A DNA stretch of 64,000 nt from Prevotella sp. (GCA_017428055.1 JAFRRN010000012.1:1-64000); one strand, 5' to 3'. Counted from the stretch's first letter, positions 1 to 8,205 are shown. Program-made: numbers and translations. The notes: generated by a model from the letters alone, not told the origin.

Positions 1-111
1 AATGCCACCTTAATGACACCGCTTAATGAGTTGTCCAGCAATGAGTTAAGAGAGGTGTGGCAACGTTGCAACAAAAAATCAAAATTCACAGTTAAACATC
101 AATTAGGGTGA
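1..111 (+). CDS. C-terminal fragment of an unidentified protein
   Basis: The frame beginning at base 1 is open for 36 codons and stops with TGA at 109-111; the other two plus-strand frames close within a few codons. The peptide is polar and lysine-rich at its end (ends KFTVKHQLG). I do not recognise the family. It could be the tail of a transposase or another gene entering from the left, or a chance open frame. The non-coding, hairpin-rich DNA that follows fits a gene end here. Confidence 0.4.
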   Translation, partial: NATLMTPLNELSSNELREVWQRCNKKSKFTVKHQLG

Positions 112-304
112 TTAATCGATGAAGATGCCGCCTACGGCGGGAAATGCCTTTAAAATCTGATTCAAAATGAAACAAAATGTTGATGGCATGAGTGTATTTT
201 GAAAAATTTTGAGAATGATTTTGTGGAATTTCTGCGCATAGCGCATCCCATCAATAGATATATTGGTCAGTGCATCCTTTCCTTTTGTTTCATGATTTGG
301 CTGC

Positions 305-326
305 GGGCAGATACGCTGATCTGCCC
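305..326. repeat. REP-like palindrome GGGCAGAT-N6-ATCTGCCC
   Basis: A perfect 8-bp inverted repeat with a 6-nt loop. A related string (gggcagatttacccct) occurs near 29920 and a short GCCC-TAC-GGGC hairpin near 31657, both also intergenic. This suggests a dispersed family of small palindromic elements. Confidence 0.55.
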
Positions 327-372
327 CTACAAGTTGCTGTTTCGATGTGTGAGGATTATATATGGAAAAGGG

Positions 373-437
373 CTGAAAGCCTATATGACCACAGACGGGG
401 GTAACGACCTCCGTCTGTAATTTTGAGAGCCTTTCAG
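373..437. repeat. Nested stem-loop, REP/BIME-like
   Basis: An outer stem CTGAAAG (373-379) / CTTTCAG (431-437) encloses an inner stem ACAGACGG (391-398) / CCGTCTGT (411-418). Both stems are perfect. Nested palindromes of this kind are typical of repetitive extragenic palindromes; no associated transposase is visible nearby. Confidence 0.55.
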
Positions 438-675
438 GTATTTGCTTGAAAAGACACTCGTCAATTTTGAAAGAATTGTAGCAAAGAAAAACAGGCATGT
501 GGCTATGGGTTTTAGTTTCATATGCTGAAACTGTTATTCATAAAATCTTCGACAATTTACTAAAATATCCATTCGTACCCATCAATGATGACAGGGGCAC
601 GAGCCGTTTGGCGAAGTCAAATATAAAAGATGACTGACACTTAGGGTAAATTCAATTTTTGGGTCAAAAAGCAAA

Positions 676-1188
676 TCAGAGATATTTCTGCATCACAAGG
701 GCATCAGTATAAGTCGTTCCGTCAAAGGTCCATTCCTTTAGGCATGTGGTTTGCGAGAATCCTAATGATTCGAAGAGGTTGATGGAGATGTCGTTGGTCG
801 CCTCGATGATGGCATAGAGTTGGTGGAGATGCAACACATCGTGGGCGTATGTGTTGATTTGGCGCAGCGCGGCGTTGGCATAACCAAGGTTACGATAGCA
901 ATTCTTGATGACAATACCCACCTCTGCCCGCAAGTGTTGGGGTGAGAAGTTCACCAAGTCAACGATACCCACCGCCTCGCCTTGTTCGTTTTCTATCATG
1001 AGCCTCACCTGCTTGTCGGTATAAATGTCGCCCGAAGCGTGTGCGATGTAGTCGTGTAGGGCATAGCGGGAATAGGGAACGTTGTTCGTCCCGACGTGCC
1101 AGATGCTTGTGTCGTTCTCGATGTGATACAAGAGATCCAGGTCTTCCGGCTCCATTGCCCTCAATTTGACGGTGTGTTGTTGGCTCAT
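676..1188 (-). CDS. GNAT family N-acetyltransferase
   Basis: A 170-residue single-domain protein of the Gcn5-related acetyltransferase fold, expected to move an acetyl group from acetyl-CoA to an amine. The acetyl-CoA loop is visible as RNLGYA at residues 99-104, after the strand pattern EVGIVI; the N-terminal LRAMEPEDLDLLYHIEND matches the ribosomal-protein/polyamine-type branch (Acetyltransf_3). The substrate cannot be read from sequence. The start codon overlaps the stop of the upstream GT2 gene by 4 nt, so it is probably the last gene of the cstA-recR operon. Confidence 0.85.
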   Translation of the reverse strand: MSQQHTVKLRAMEPEDLDLLYHIENDTSIWHVGTNNVPYSRYALHDYIAHASGDIYTDKQVRLMIENEQGEAVGIVDLVNFSPQHLRAEVGIVIKNCYRNLGYANAALRQINTYAHDVLHLHQLYAIIEATNDISINLFESLGFSQTTCLKEWTFDGTTYTDALVMQKYL

Positions 1189-2381
1189 CTGATGATTTCC
1201 TCCTCCGTGATGATGGTTTTCGTGTGGTCGTTGTAAGTGGCAAGTGTCACGCCATCATGTTGGCGGGCGGAGAACAGTTCGAATATCTGCGTGAACGAAT
1301 AGGCATGGATGTCGTAGACGATATAGGTTTTCTTGCCGTCGGTAGTAGGCATATCGATGCCTTGATGGCCATTTGGCAACGTCGTTTCGTCGCCCTCGAT
1401 GAATGTGGCATCAAGCCCTTTGGCTTGTGATAAGGCCTTGGCGTGTTCCAACGCCGCCTTTTGTCCGATGAATATATAATAAGGTGTGGGTCGTTTCCGC
1501 CCTCGCAATCCGAGTGCTTTCTTGGCTTTGGCTACTTGCATCTTCACCAGTTCCGATAGGGCTTTCATGTAGATAGCAGCCTTGATGGGTATGCTGATTA
1601 ACAGGCTCGCATGGGCATAGTGCTTTCGGAAGAAGATGAGCATGGCATCATAGAACACATGCACGTATCGGAAAGACGACTTCTGTGTGCTCTCGCCCTT
1701 GTAGTGGAGGATGCTCAGGGGCATGTACCAATTCTCATACCCACCCTTGAGGATACGGTAAGAGAGGTCGATGTCCTCACCGTACATGAAGAAGTCCTCG
1801 TCCAATAGCCCCACCTCGTCCAATGCCTTGCGGCGGAGGAGGCAGAAGGCACCGCTCACCACCTCAATCTGTGACGGCGTGTCCCAAGGCAACCATCCCA
1901 TGTAATAATGCCCGAAACGTCTGTTGTTCGGATAACGGTTGCACAATCCCGTCATCTTATAGAACGCCACCCACGGCGTGGGCAACCCGCGGCGCGACTC
2001 ACGGGCGGGTGTGCCGTCGGTCTTGAGCATCCTTGCCGCCGCCGCTCCCGCCTTGGGGTGGGCATCCATGAATGCGACGGCTTCCGCCAACGTATGCTCC
2101 GCCACGATGGTATCGGGATTGAGGAGCAACACATATTCGCTCTCGCTCTGTCGGATGGCGATGTTGTTGGCACGGGCAAAGCCTAAGTTGTGGTTGCTCT
2201 CGATGAATTGCACCCAATGAAAATGTGGCTTCAGATAGGCTATTGACCCGTCGGATGAGTGGTTGTCTACGACAAAGACGAACGCATCGACCTCCTTCAA
2301 TGCCCTTTCCAATGAGAGGAGGCATTGTTCAACGTAATGCTTGACGTTGTAGTTGACGATGACGATGGTCAGTTTGTTCAT
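1185..2381 (-). CDS. GT2 family glycosyltransferase with C-terminal extension
   Basis: A 398-residue protein. Residues 1-240 form a GT-A family 2 domain: IVIVNYN near the N-terminus, the nucleotide-binding VVDNHSSDGS (38-46), the NPD triad (88-90) and FMYGEDIDLSYR (198-209), as in rhamnosyl/dTDP-sugar transferases that act on surface glycans. Residues about 298-398 form a separate extension (IFIGQKAALEHAK ... YIVYDIHAYSF) that I cannot assign; it looks like a small alpha/beta domain. The gene overlaps the upstream membrane-protein gene by 4 nt and the downstream acetyltransferase by 4 nt, so translation is probably coupled. Confidence 0.85.
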   Translation of the reverse strand: MNKLTIVIVNYNVKHYVEQCLLSLERALKEVDAFVFVVDNHSSDGSIAYLKPHFHWVQFIESNHNLGFARANNIAIRQSESEYVLLLNPDTIVAEHTLAEAVAFMDAHPKAGAAAARMLKTDGTPARESRRGLPTPWVAFYKMTGLCNRYPNNRRFGHYYMGWLPWDTPSQIEVVSGAFCLLRRKALDEVGLLDEDFFMYGEDIDLSYRILKGGYENWYMPLSILHYKGESTQKSSFRYVHVFYDAMLIFFRKHYAHASLLISIPIKAAIYMKALSELVKMQVAKAKKALGLRGRKRPTPYYIFIGQKAALEHAKALSQAKGLDATFIEGDETTLPNGHQGIDMPTTDGKKTYIVYDIHAYSFTQIFELFSARQHDGVTLATYNDHTKTIITEEEIIR

Positions 2382-2830
2382 CCTTCGATTTCAGAAAGGC
2401 ATCTGTCCTTGGTCGGCACGATGAAGAAGAGGCAAAGGAACAGGATAATCGCCAGATAGCCAAATGCCACGTGCATGAACAGATAATATAATAAGGTGTT
2501 GACCTCCATAGGCAGGCAGAGCATCCTCATGCGCATCATTCCCCACGTCTTGAGTGCTTCCTCTTTCTCATAGACCAGCTTCGTATGTATCTTCTTAAAC
2601 TTAAAAAGGCGCAGGGCCAAAGGGATGGAGACAAGGGTAACCAGTTCCATGATGCCCAGCGACATGTATTCCCAAGAACTCTTCTCCGCCCAAATGCCAG
2701 TCGGTAGGATGTTTGTCTCGAATAATAGTACCATCAACAGGCACAATGCGATGCTTGTGCAAAAGAGAACCATCAAGGTCTTCTGCACCTTTTCCATGTC
2801 ATTATTTGGCTTAAACTCTTCATTCTTCAT
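2378..2830 (-). CDS. Small integral membrane protein, unknown function
   Basis: A 150-residue protein with about four hydrophobic segments (around residues 17-40, 52-72, and two in 105-143) and a basic stretch KFKKIHTK between them. I do not recognise a named family. It sits between recR (10 nt gap) and the GT2 gene (4-nt overlap). An internal ATG at residue 12 is an alternative start, but the annotated one follows recR more closely. Confidence 0.7.
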   Translation of the reverse strand: MKNEEFKPNNDMEKVQKTLMVLFCTSIALCLLMVLLFETNILPTGIWAEKSSWEYMSLGIMELVTLVSIPLALRLFKFKKIHTKLVYEKEEALKTWGMMRMRMLCLPMEVNTLLYYLFMHVAFGYLAIILFLCLFFIVPTKDRCLSEIEG

Positions 2831-2840
2831 GTTTCATTCT

Positions 2841-3449
2841 TCATTTAAAGGGTGTCCGGTTGAGGATGGAACGCCCTAATGTCACCTCATCGGTGTATTC
2901 CAACTCATCCCCGACGGAGATGCCACGGGCGATGACGCTCAGCGCAACACCCGTATGGGCCAGTTTGCGGGAGATATAGAAATTGGTGGTGTCGCCCTCC
3001 ATGGTCGAACTCAATGCCAGGATGACCTCCTCGACGTCGCCTTTCTCGACTCGCTCGACCAACGACGCTATCTCGATGTCATTGGGTCCGATGCCGTCCA
3101 TGGGCGAGATGATGCCGCCCAGGACATGGTATAGGCCATTGTATTGCTGGGTATTCTCCACCGCCATCACGTCTTGCACGTTCTCCACCACGCAGATGGT
3201 CTTGGCATCGCGCTTGCCATTGGAACAAATAGGACAAACGTCCGTATCGCTGATGTTATGGCACACAGTGCAATATTTCACCTCGTGAGCCATGTGCGAC
3301 AATGCCTCGGCAAACATGTCTACCTCCTCCTTGGGCTGGCGCAATAGGTGCAAGACCAGGCGGAGAGCCGTCTTGCGCCCGATGCCCGGCAGCTTGGAAA
3401 ACTCTGCCACCGCCTTTTCCAACAGCATGGAGGGATATTCGCGATTCAT
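2841..3449 (-). CDS. recR: Recombination mediator RecR
   Basis: A 202-residue RecR, the usual length. It has the helix-hairpin-helix [12 protein letters not shown] (20-31), a four-cysteine zinc finger (C60, C63, C72, C75) and a Toprim domain starting [14 protein letters not shown] (85-98). RecR works with RecO (and RecF) to load RecA onto gapped single-stranded DNA. It starts 6 nt after the cstA stop, so the two are co-transcribed. Confidence 0.97.
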   Translation of the reverse strand: MNREYPSMLLEKAVAEFSKLPGIGRKTALRLVLHLLRQPKEEVDMFAEALSHMAHEVKYCTVCHNISDTDVCPICSNGKRDAKTICVVENVQDVMAVENTQQYNGLYHVLGGIISPMDGIGPNDIEIASLVERVEKGDVEEVILALSSTMEGDTTNFYISRKLAHTGVALSVIARGISVGDELEYTDEVTLGRSILNRTPFK

Positions 3450-3455
3450 GTCGTC

Positions 3456-4967
3456 TTAACCCTTCGTCGCTTTACGATACCAACTAAAGAACCAAACCAG
3501 CGCGATGACCAGCACCACGGCACTTCCCGTGTACGATATGTTGGCACTCAGGCCGAATGCCTGGTTGGAAATGAGCAGGAAGGTGGAGCAAACGACGGTC
3601 ATGAAGAGGGCGGGGATGAGGGTGATATAGAAGTTCTTTTTCTCTTGTACGAGGTAAACGGTGATTGTCCAGAGGGTGAACACGCTCAATGTCTGGTTGG
3701 CCCAGCCGAAATATTGCCATATCACGTTGAAGCCATTGGGGTTGGCCATCTGCCATACCAACAAGGCTACGGCGCAACCGAACATCGGGATGCTGATGGC
3801 AAGGCGCTTGCTGATGGTGCGTTGCTCCATGCCTAAGGCATCGGCAATGATAAGGCGGGCACTGCGGAAGGCGGTGTCGCCGCTCGTGATGGGTGCAGCC
3901 ACCACGCCGAGCATGGCGAGGATTCCGCCGAGGATGCCTAACCAGCCGTTGCACACATGGCTCACCACAGAGGGTGCATCGAAGAATTGGAGTAAACTCT
4001 TGCCGCCATCGGCCTGGCTGATGAATTGCTGTGCCACATCTTCGCTGACCACTTCTCGCCATCCGCCGTAGTAGAAGAAGTACATCGAGACAGTAGCCCA
4101 GATCAATGCCACGATGCCTTCGGTAATCATGGCACCGTAGAAGATGGGGCGTCCTTGCCGCTCGCTCTTCATGCAACGCGCCATCAACGGGCTCTGTGTG
4201 GCGTGGAAGCCACTGATGGCCCCACAGGCGATGGTGATGAAGAGGCATGGGAAGATGGGGTTGTTGCCGATAAACGTGCCATTGCCCAACCATGCGGGGT
4301 TCTCGTTGAGATTGGATTGCGACAGGTCTGACCATAATTCGGGAATGTTGGGCATCTTGATGAACAGCCCGATGAGCAATGCCAACGCCATGAAAAGCAA
4401 CGAGAAGGCGAACAGGGGGTATATCTTGCCGATGATCTTGTCGATGGGCATCATCGTGGCGATGATGTAATAAACAAAGATGACAATAATCCACACCATC
4501 TTCGTGCTCCATATATTCGACAGGATGATGGCAGGACTGTACACGAATACAACGCCGACCATCATCAACAACAATACGGAGAAGACGAGCATGATGTTCT
4601 TGGTAGTCTTGCCCAAGTAATGACCCACGAGGGCTGGCTGCCCACATCCGTCATGTCGTACGCTAAGCATCCCGGAGAGATAGTCGTGGGTGGCACCCGC
4701 AAAGATACATCCCAAGACAATCCACAGGTAAGCCACCGGGCCATACCAGGCACCCATGATGGCACCGAAGATAGGACCCGTCCCCGCGATGTTGAGGAAT
4801 TGGATCATAAAAATCTTCCATCCGGGAAGAACCAAATAGTCTACGCCGTCGGCCATGGCAACGGCTGGGGTGGGGCGGTCGTCGGGGTTGACGATGCGTT
4901 CCACATAACTTCCATAGAGCCAATAGCCGATAACAAGTGCCAATAAGGCAATGCTGAATGTAATCAT
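3456..4967 (-). CDS. cstA: Carbon starvation protein A (CstA) family transporter
   Basis: A 503-residue polytopic membrane protein with the CstA family pattern: an early segment with WKIFMIQFLNIAGTGPIFGA (residues about 50-69), LSGMLSVRHDG, CGAISGFHATQSPLMARC and SGDTAFRSARLIIAD. It is shorter than E. coli CstA (about 700 residues), as are many Bacteroidetes members. CstA and BtsT relatives import peptides or pyruvate; substrate here is unknown. It heads the minus-strand operon through the acetyltransferase, with a -7 box at 4996-5003. Confidence 0.93.
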   Translation of the reverse strand: MITFSIALLALVIGYWLYGSYVERIVNPDDRPTPAVAMADGVDYLVLPGWKIFMIQFLNIAGTGPIFGAIMGAWYGPVAYLWIVLGCIFAGATHDYLSGMLSVRHDGCGQPALVGHYLGKTTKNIMLVFSVLLLMMVGVVFVYSPAIILSNIWSTKMVWIIVIFVYYIIATMMPIDKIIGKIYPLFAFSLLFMALALLIGLFIKMPNIPELWSDLSQSNLNENPAWLGNGTFIGNNPIFPCLFITIACGAISGFHATQSPLMARCMKSERQGRPIFYGAMITEGIVALIWATVSMYFFYYGGWREVVSEDVAQQFISQADGGKSLLQFFDAPSVVSHVCNGWLGILGGILAMLGVVAAPITSGDTAFRSARLIIADALGMEQRTISKRLAISIPMFGCAVALLVWQMANPNGFNVIWQYFGWANQTLSVFTLWTITVYLVQEKKNFYITLIPALFMTVVCSTFLLISNQAFGLSANISYTGSAVVLVIALVWFFSWYRKATKG

Positions 4968-4995
4968 CTTATTATATTTTTATCGAAATCGATGA

Positions 4996-5003
4996 CAAAA
5001 TTA
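4996..5003 (-). promoter_or_regulatory. Bacteroidetes -7 box for cstA operon
   Basis: On the minus strand this reads TAATTTTG, a full match to TAnnTTTG, about 30 nt before the cstA start. A CTTG sits at 5024-5027, 20 bp upstream, as a weak -33 element. Confidence 0.55.
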
Positions 5004-5114
5004 CATGAAAAGACGCAAATACGCAAGATTAATGGATAGTTTTTGAGGATAAGGTGTACATAATGACGCGACGGGAACGGCGTTTGGCTATGGTTACCCA
5101 TAGTGTTGTCGTCC

Positions 5115-5175
5115 GTCCAAGCATCTTGGACGATGTGTCCAAGCCCTTTGGACGACCCGTCCAAGCCGCTTGGAC
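5115..5175. repeat. Three tandem 17-bp palindromes at exact 22-bp period
   Basis: Palindromes at 5115-5131, 5137-5153 and 5159-5175 each have the form GTCCAAG-N3-CTTGGAC (the second has T for C at the start of the right arm). Their starts are exactly 22 bp apart, about two turns of DNA. They lie between cstA and a divergent gene. They could be a cooperative operator, a set of RNA hairpins, or an unstable minisatellite. Confidence 0.8.
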
Positions 5176-5277
5176 GGCAGACAAACCATGCCTTTACGGA
5201 TAATGGGGCATCATATTGATTGGCTTACCACCATAAACGAATTGCCGCAACTTTTTCCTTGTCTCGTTTTTTTTCAT

Positions 5278-5285
5278 TACCTTTG
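5278..5285 (+). promoter_or_regulatory. -7 box directly ahead of start codon at 5290
   Basis: TACCTTTG matches TAnnTTTG perfectly and ends only 4 nt before the ATG at 5290. If used, transcription would begin at or next to the start codon, giving an essentially leaderless mRNA. An eight-T run lies between this box and any -33 element. Confidence 0.55.
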
Positions 5286-5289
5286 CATC

Positions 5290-6330
5290 ATGAATGAGCA
5301 GTTTTACGAGATTTTGCGTTCCGAGTTGTGGCAACAACCCTTGACATCCATCACCCTTTCGCCCGCCGAGGTGGGTGCTTATATTGACGAGGCGAAGAAA
5401 CAATCCGTGGCGGGATTGTTTTGTAACAGCTTGGTAAGCAATGATATACATATAGGCAAGGAACTCACGCTGAAGGCATTGGCCATTGTCAACAAGGTCT
5501 CCAAGGGCAACAGGAAACGCAATTTCGACGTGGGGAAGTTCAGTAGCTTCCTCAAACGTCATGACATTCCTTTCGTCATCGTGAAAGGGCAGTCGGTGGC
5601 AGCCCTCTATCCTCATCCGGAGTTGCGGCAGTCGGGCGACATCGATGTGTATTGCGGCGAGGCGCATTTCATTGAGGCGCGTGATGAGATAGCCAAGAAG
5701 ACCGACTTGCATTTTGACCCTGCCATCCCCGTCAAGCATCTCGCCTTCAGCATTGACGGCTCCAAATATGAGCTGCATCGCATCTTGTCCATCTTCAGTT
5801 ATCCCAAGCACCAGCGTTTCTTCAACGAGAAGATGGAGAAGGCATTGGTCAATCACGACGAGATTGTGATCAATGGGGTGGGGGTTCCCGTGTTGGCACC
5901 CACCGATAGCGTGTTTTTCCAGACGGTGCATATCTTCTACCATGTCATCAAGGAGGGCATCGGCTTGAGGCAGTTGTGCGACCTTGCCGTCTTCATGGAT
6001 AAGACCCAAGAGCGTATTGACTTTAGTTTGTTGCTCTCAGACCTAAAAAAAATAGGCCTGGAAGAGTTCTTCCAAGCCATCGTCCATATCTTGACAACCC
6101 AATTGGGATGGCAGATACGTGTTTCCACATTCATTCCCCGCTATACAAAACTTGCCGAAAAGATCCTCAATGATGTCAATGATGGAGGAAATTTCGGCAA
6201 AGCGTTGGAGGAAAACCGTGTTTGGGTTATCCTAAGGCATTATCTGAAGTATTTTTCTTACGCTCCCAAGGAGATTCTGTGCATCCCTTTGGAGAAGTTT
6301 AGCCGTCGTTGGAGGGGGGTTGTTTCTTGA
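5290..6330 (+). CDS. Nucleotidyltransferase family protein (NTP_transf_5-like)
   Basis: A 346-residue protein resembling the uncharacterised nucleotidyltransferase family PF14907, often found in surface-polysaccharide and natural-product loci. It shows IVKGQ (97-101) and the metal-binding SGDIDVY (115-121), the pattern of Pol-beta-type nucleotidyltransferases. The frame is open further upstream to 5170, but those codons cover palindromes and a promoter box; ATG 5290 gives the family-like start (FYEILRSELW). The donor and acceptor are unknown. Its last 32 bp overlap the end of the convergent paralogue. Confidence 0.75.
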   Translation: MNEQFYEILRSELWQQPLTSITLSPAEVGAYIDEAKKQSVAGLFCNSLVSNDIHIGKELTLKALAIVNKVSKGNRKRNFDVGKFSSFLKRHDIPFVIVKGQSVAALYPHPELRQSGDIDVYCGEAHFIEARDEIAKKTDLHFDPAIPVKHLAFSIDGSKYELHRILSIFSYPKHQRFFNEKMEKALVNHDEIVINGVGVPVLAPTDSVFFQTVHIFYHVIKEGIGLRQLCDLAVFMDKTQERIDFSLLLSDLKKIGLEEFFQAIVHILTTQLGWQIRVSTFIPRYTKLAEKILNDVNDGGNFGKALEENRVWVILRHYLKYFSYAPKEILCIPLEKFSRRWRGVVS

Positions 6331-7456
6331 TTTTCCCCGATAGGTTGTATTTTTTTTGGTATTTCTTGATGTAGAAATAATGCACGTAGAGGTCGTGGAA
6401 GGGCATCCATACCGCATTCTGGGGATAATGTGCCAATAAGCGGAGCTTGAATTTCTCCAACTCGATGAATTTCTTGATGCCTTTTGCCTTGTGCATCTTC
6501 GACAGGCGGGTGTCGTATCTGCCCATGTCGCCGCTCTTCATCATCTCTTCCAAGAGGAATTTTCCCTCTTTCTCGTTGGGTTCTGCCAACAGGCACTCCT
6601 TGTCGATGCGCAATATGTTGTGCATGATGTACATCACCGCCCCCGTGAATTTCCCCAACCGAAACTCTTTGATGTCGTGCCGAATGGCTTGTATTTGTTG
6701 GTCGGAGGGATTTGACTCATGATATTTGCGAAGGAGGTAATAATAGTCAACCAGTTGCCTGAGCCCGATTCCCTCGGTGCGGAGATGCTTGTCGAGGTGC
6801 AGGAGTTGGTAGATGAGGTTGAACTCAAGCGTGGGGGCGTGGAAGGAACCGATGCCATCGGGTGCCTGCACCTCGTTGCTGAATTGTTCCTCGGCGTGTG
6901 TGGATATGTACCTCTGTAGCTTTTTGTTCAGGAAAGGGTTTTCCAAATAGGCGGGAATGAAATGGGCCTCGGTGTTGATGTCATCGAAATAGGGGAAGTC
7001 AATGTCGTGGTAGACCACCTCCTGCGGGTGACTGGTGCGGCAGATGAAGTCCACTACCTTGTCGCGACCGCCCTCCACCCAGATGTCTATGTCGCCGGGA
7101 TTACGTGTGTAAGGGTCGGGATAGTGCAGGGCGTTGCCTTGCCCCTTGAGGATGCATGTGCGGAATCCCTCCTTCTTGAAATACTCTGAGAGTTCCACGC
7201 ATTGCTGGTACACCTTCTTGCTGGCACGTGGGATGCGCACCGCCGATGACATCCAGTCGAGCACGACGTTGTCCTTGAGCTTCAAGTGCTTTTGCATGGC
7301 GTACCAATATACATAGACAATCCTCTGTTTCTTGGCAAAAAGCTTTAGCTCGTGCCAGTCCATGTCGTCAATGATGTCATCGACATGACCATCGTCTGTT
7401 GGGTTGAGACACCAGGCGAGGAATGCGAGGTAGTGAGTTATTTGAGGCGAATCCAT
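6299..7456 (-). CDS. Nucleotidyltransferase family protein (NTP_transf_5-like), paralogue
   Basis: A 385-residue paralogue of the convergent gene, with ILKGQ (102-106) and NPGDIDIW (119-126) as the nucleotidyltransferase signature. Start chosen at ATG 7456, which overlaps the end of the upstream WecG-like gene by 19 nt; the open frame runs on to 7636 but that part is out-of-frame WecG sequence. It is the last gene of the large minus-strand glycan locus, so a role in glycan modification is plausible but unproven. Confidence 0.75.
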   Translation of the reverse strand: MDSPQITHYLAFLAWCLNPTDDGHVDDIIDDMDWHELKLFAKKQRIVYVYWYAMQKHLKLKDNVVLDWMSSAVRIPRASKKVYQQCVELSEYFKKEGFRTCILKGQGNALHYPDPYTRNPGDIDIWVEGGRDKVVDFICRTSHPQEVVYHDIDFPYFDDINTEAHFIPAYLENPFLNKKLQRYISTHAEEQFSNEVQAPDGIGSFHAPTLEFNLIYQLLHLDKHLRTEGIGLRQLVDYYYLLRKYHESNPSDQQIQAIRHDIKEFRLGKFTGAVMYIMHNILRIDKECLLAEPNEKEGKFLLEEMMKSGDMGRYDTRLSKMHKAKGIKKFIELEKFKLRLLAHYPQNAVWMPFHDLYVHYFYIKKYQKKYNLSGKIKKQPPSNDG

Positions 7457-8205
7457 TCCTTGGTAATGTTGTAAAGGAACAATGGGATGCCGATAATGGA
7501 TCGTCTCCACATCCTTTTTGGCTCTTTCATGAGACGGTAGACCCATTCCAGGGAATGGTCTAACCACCATTGAGGCGCACGTTTGATCGTGCCGGCAAAG
7601 AAATCGAAGACTGCGCCAACGCATCCTACATGACAATTGATGTGAAGTTCATCCCAATGTTGGTATGCCCATTTTTCTTGTTTTGGGGCAGTCATGCCAA
7701 TCCATAGCAGGTCAGGGTTGGCGGCATTGATGGCATTGACCATAGCCTTGTTGTCTTCCTCTGAAAAAGTTGACTTGAATGGTGGGGAATAAGTCGTCAC
7801 GTCAATATCAGGATACTTCTCCTTCATGTTCTTTCGAATAAGCATGAGGGTGCTTTCTGATGCACCCATGAACATGACGAGGGGGCGTTTTCGCGCAGGG
7901 TGTTCATATATGTTTTTGTGAGCTATGGCATGGAGTCGTTGCATCTCATAGGTGAACAAGTCCCATCCCACGATACGGTTTGTTGGTTTAGATTTGGCTT
8001 TCAACCACTTACATGCCATAACAATGCTGATGCCGTCGGGAATCAAATAGTCGCTGTTATTCAACACCTCTGCAAATAGAGTATCCCTTTGTGCGATGTT
8101 GTATGAGAAGGCATTAATGCAATTGATGACAACTTTCCCTTTCGGGATATTATCCAAGTCGTTATAATTCTCTATGATTTGTAAGTTCTTTAGATGTAAG
8201 GCCAT
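7438..8205 (-). CDS. WecG/TagA/CpsF family glycosyltransferase (GT26)
   Basis: A 255-residue GT26 enzyme. Family members add N-acetylmannosamine or ManNAcA to a lipid-linked GlcNAc. The catalytic aspartate lies in IPDGISIV (about residue 57) and the conserved GMTAPKQEKW is at 170-179, followed by GAVFDFFAGTIKRAPQWW. Start chosen at ATG 8205, which overlaps the upstream TAA by one base (TAATG), suggesting coupled translation. A second GT26 gene lies at 16142-16849 next to wecB/wecC. Confidence 0.9.
   Translation of the reverse strand: MALHLKNLQIIENYNDLDNIPKGKVVINCINAFSYNIAQRDTLFAEVLNNSDYLIPDGISIVMACKWLKAKSKPTNRIVGWDLFTYEMQRLHAIAHKNIYEHPARKRPLVMFMGASESTLMLIRKNMKEKYPDIDVTTYSPPFKSTFSEEDNKAMVNAINAANPDLLWIGMTAPKQEKWAYQHWDELHINCHVGCVGAVFDFFAGTIKRAPQWWLDHSLEWVYRLMKEPKRMWRRSIIGIPLFLYNITKEWIRLK

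Larger units (their letters stand above)
112..675. other. Non-coding region with REP-like hairpins
   Basis: No convincing gene lies between the fragment at the left edge and the acetyltransferase. The stretch holds several inverted repeats: CCGCC-TAC-GGCGG (128-140), GGGCAGAT/ATCTGCCC (305-326), a nested pair CTGAAAG/CTTTCAG (373-379, 431-437) around ACAGACGG/CCGTCTGT (391-398, 411-418), and AGTTTCA/TGAAACT (514-532). A 128-codon minus-strand frame across 112-498 runs through these hairpins and looks like a by-product. The part after 540 shows nothing recognisable. Confidence 0.6.
4968..5289. other. Divergent intergenic region between cstA and nucleotidyltransferase
   Basis: About 320 bp with no gene. 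It contains a -7 box for cstA (4996-5003), three tandem 17-bp palindromes (5115-5175), and a -7 box just ahead of the plus-strand gene (5278-5285) preceded by an eight-T run (5267-5274). An upstream in-frame extension of the plus-strand gene across the palindromes is unlikely to be coding. Confidence 0.7.

Noticed and set aside
112-498. 128-codon minus-strand frame near the left edge
   Set aside because: It runs across several palindromes and has no family resemblance or promoter.
3484-4647. 387-codon frame on the same strand as cstA, shifted
   Set aside because: The +1-shifted frame of cstA; the protein is full of His, Arg and Gln and has no membrane segments or motif.
5115-5175. CRISPR-like array
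   Set aside because: Units are only 22 bp, the variable parts are 3-5 bp, and there are no spacers of 25-40 bp or cas genes. The same applies to 37965-38065.
5170-5289. N-terminal extension of the nucleotidyltransferase gene from 5170
   Set aside because: The extra 40 codons overlap a palindrome and a perfect -7 box and do not resemble the family start; ATG 5290 is preferred.
5194-6009. 271-codon minus-strand frame opposite the nucleotidyltransferase gene
   Set aside because: The plus-strand gene has a recognisable GDIDV motif; the opposite frame has none and no promoter or start signal.
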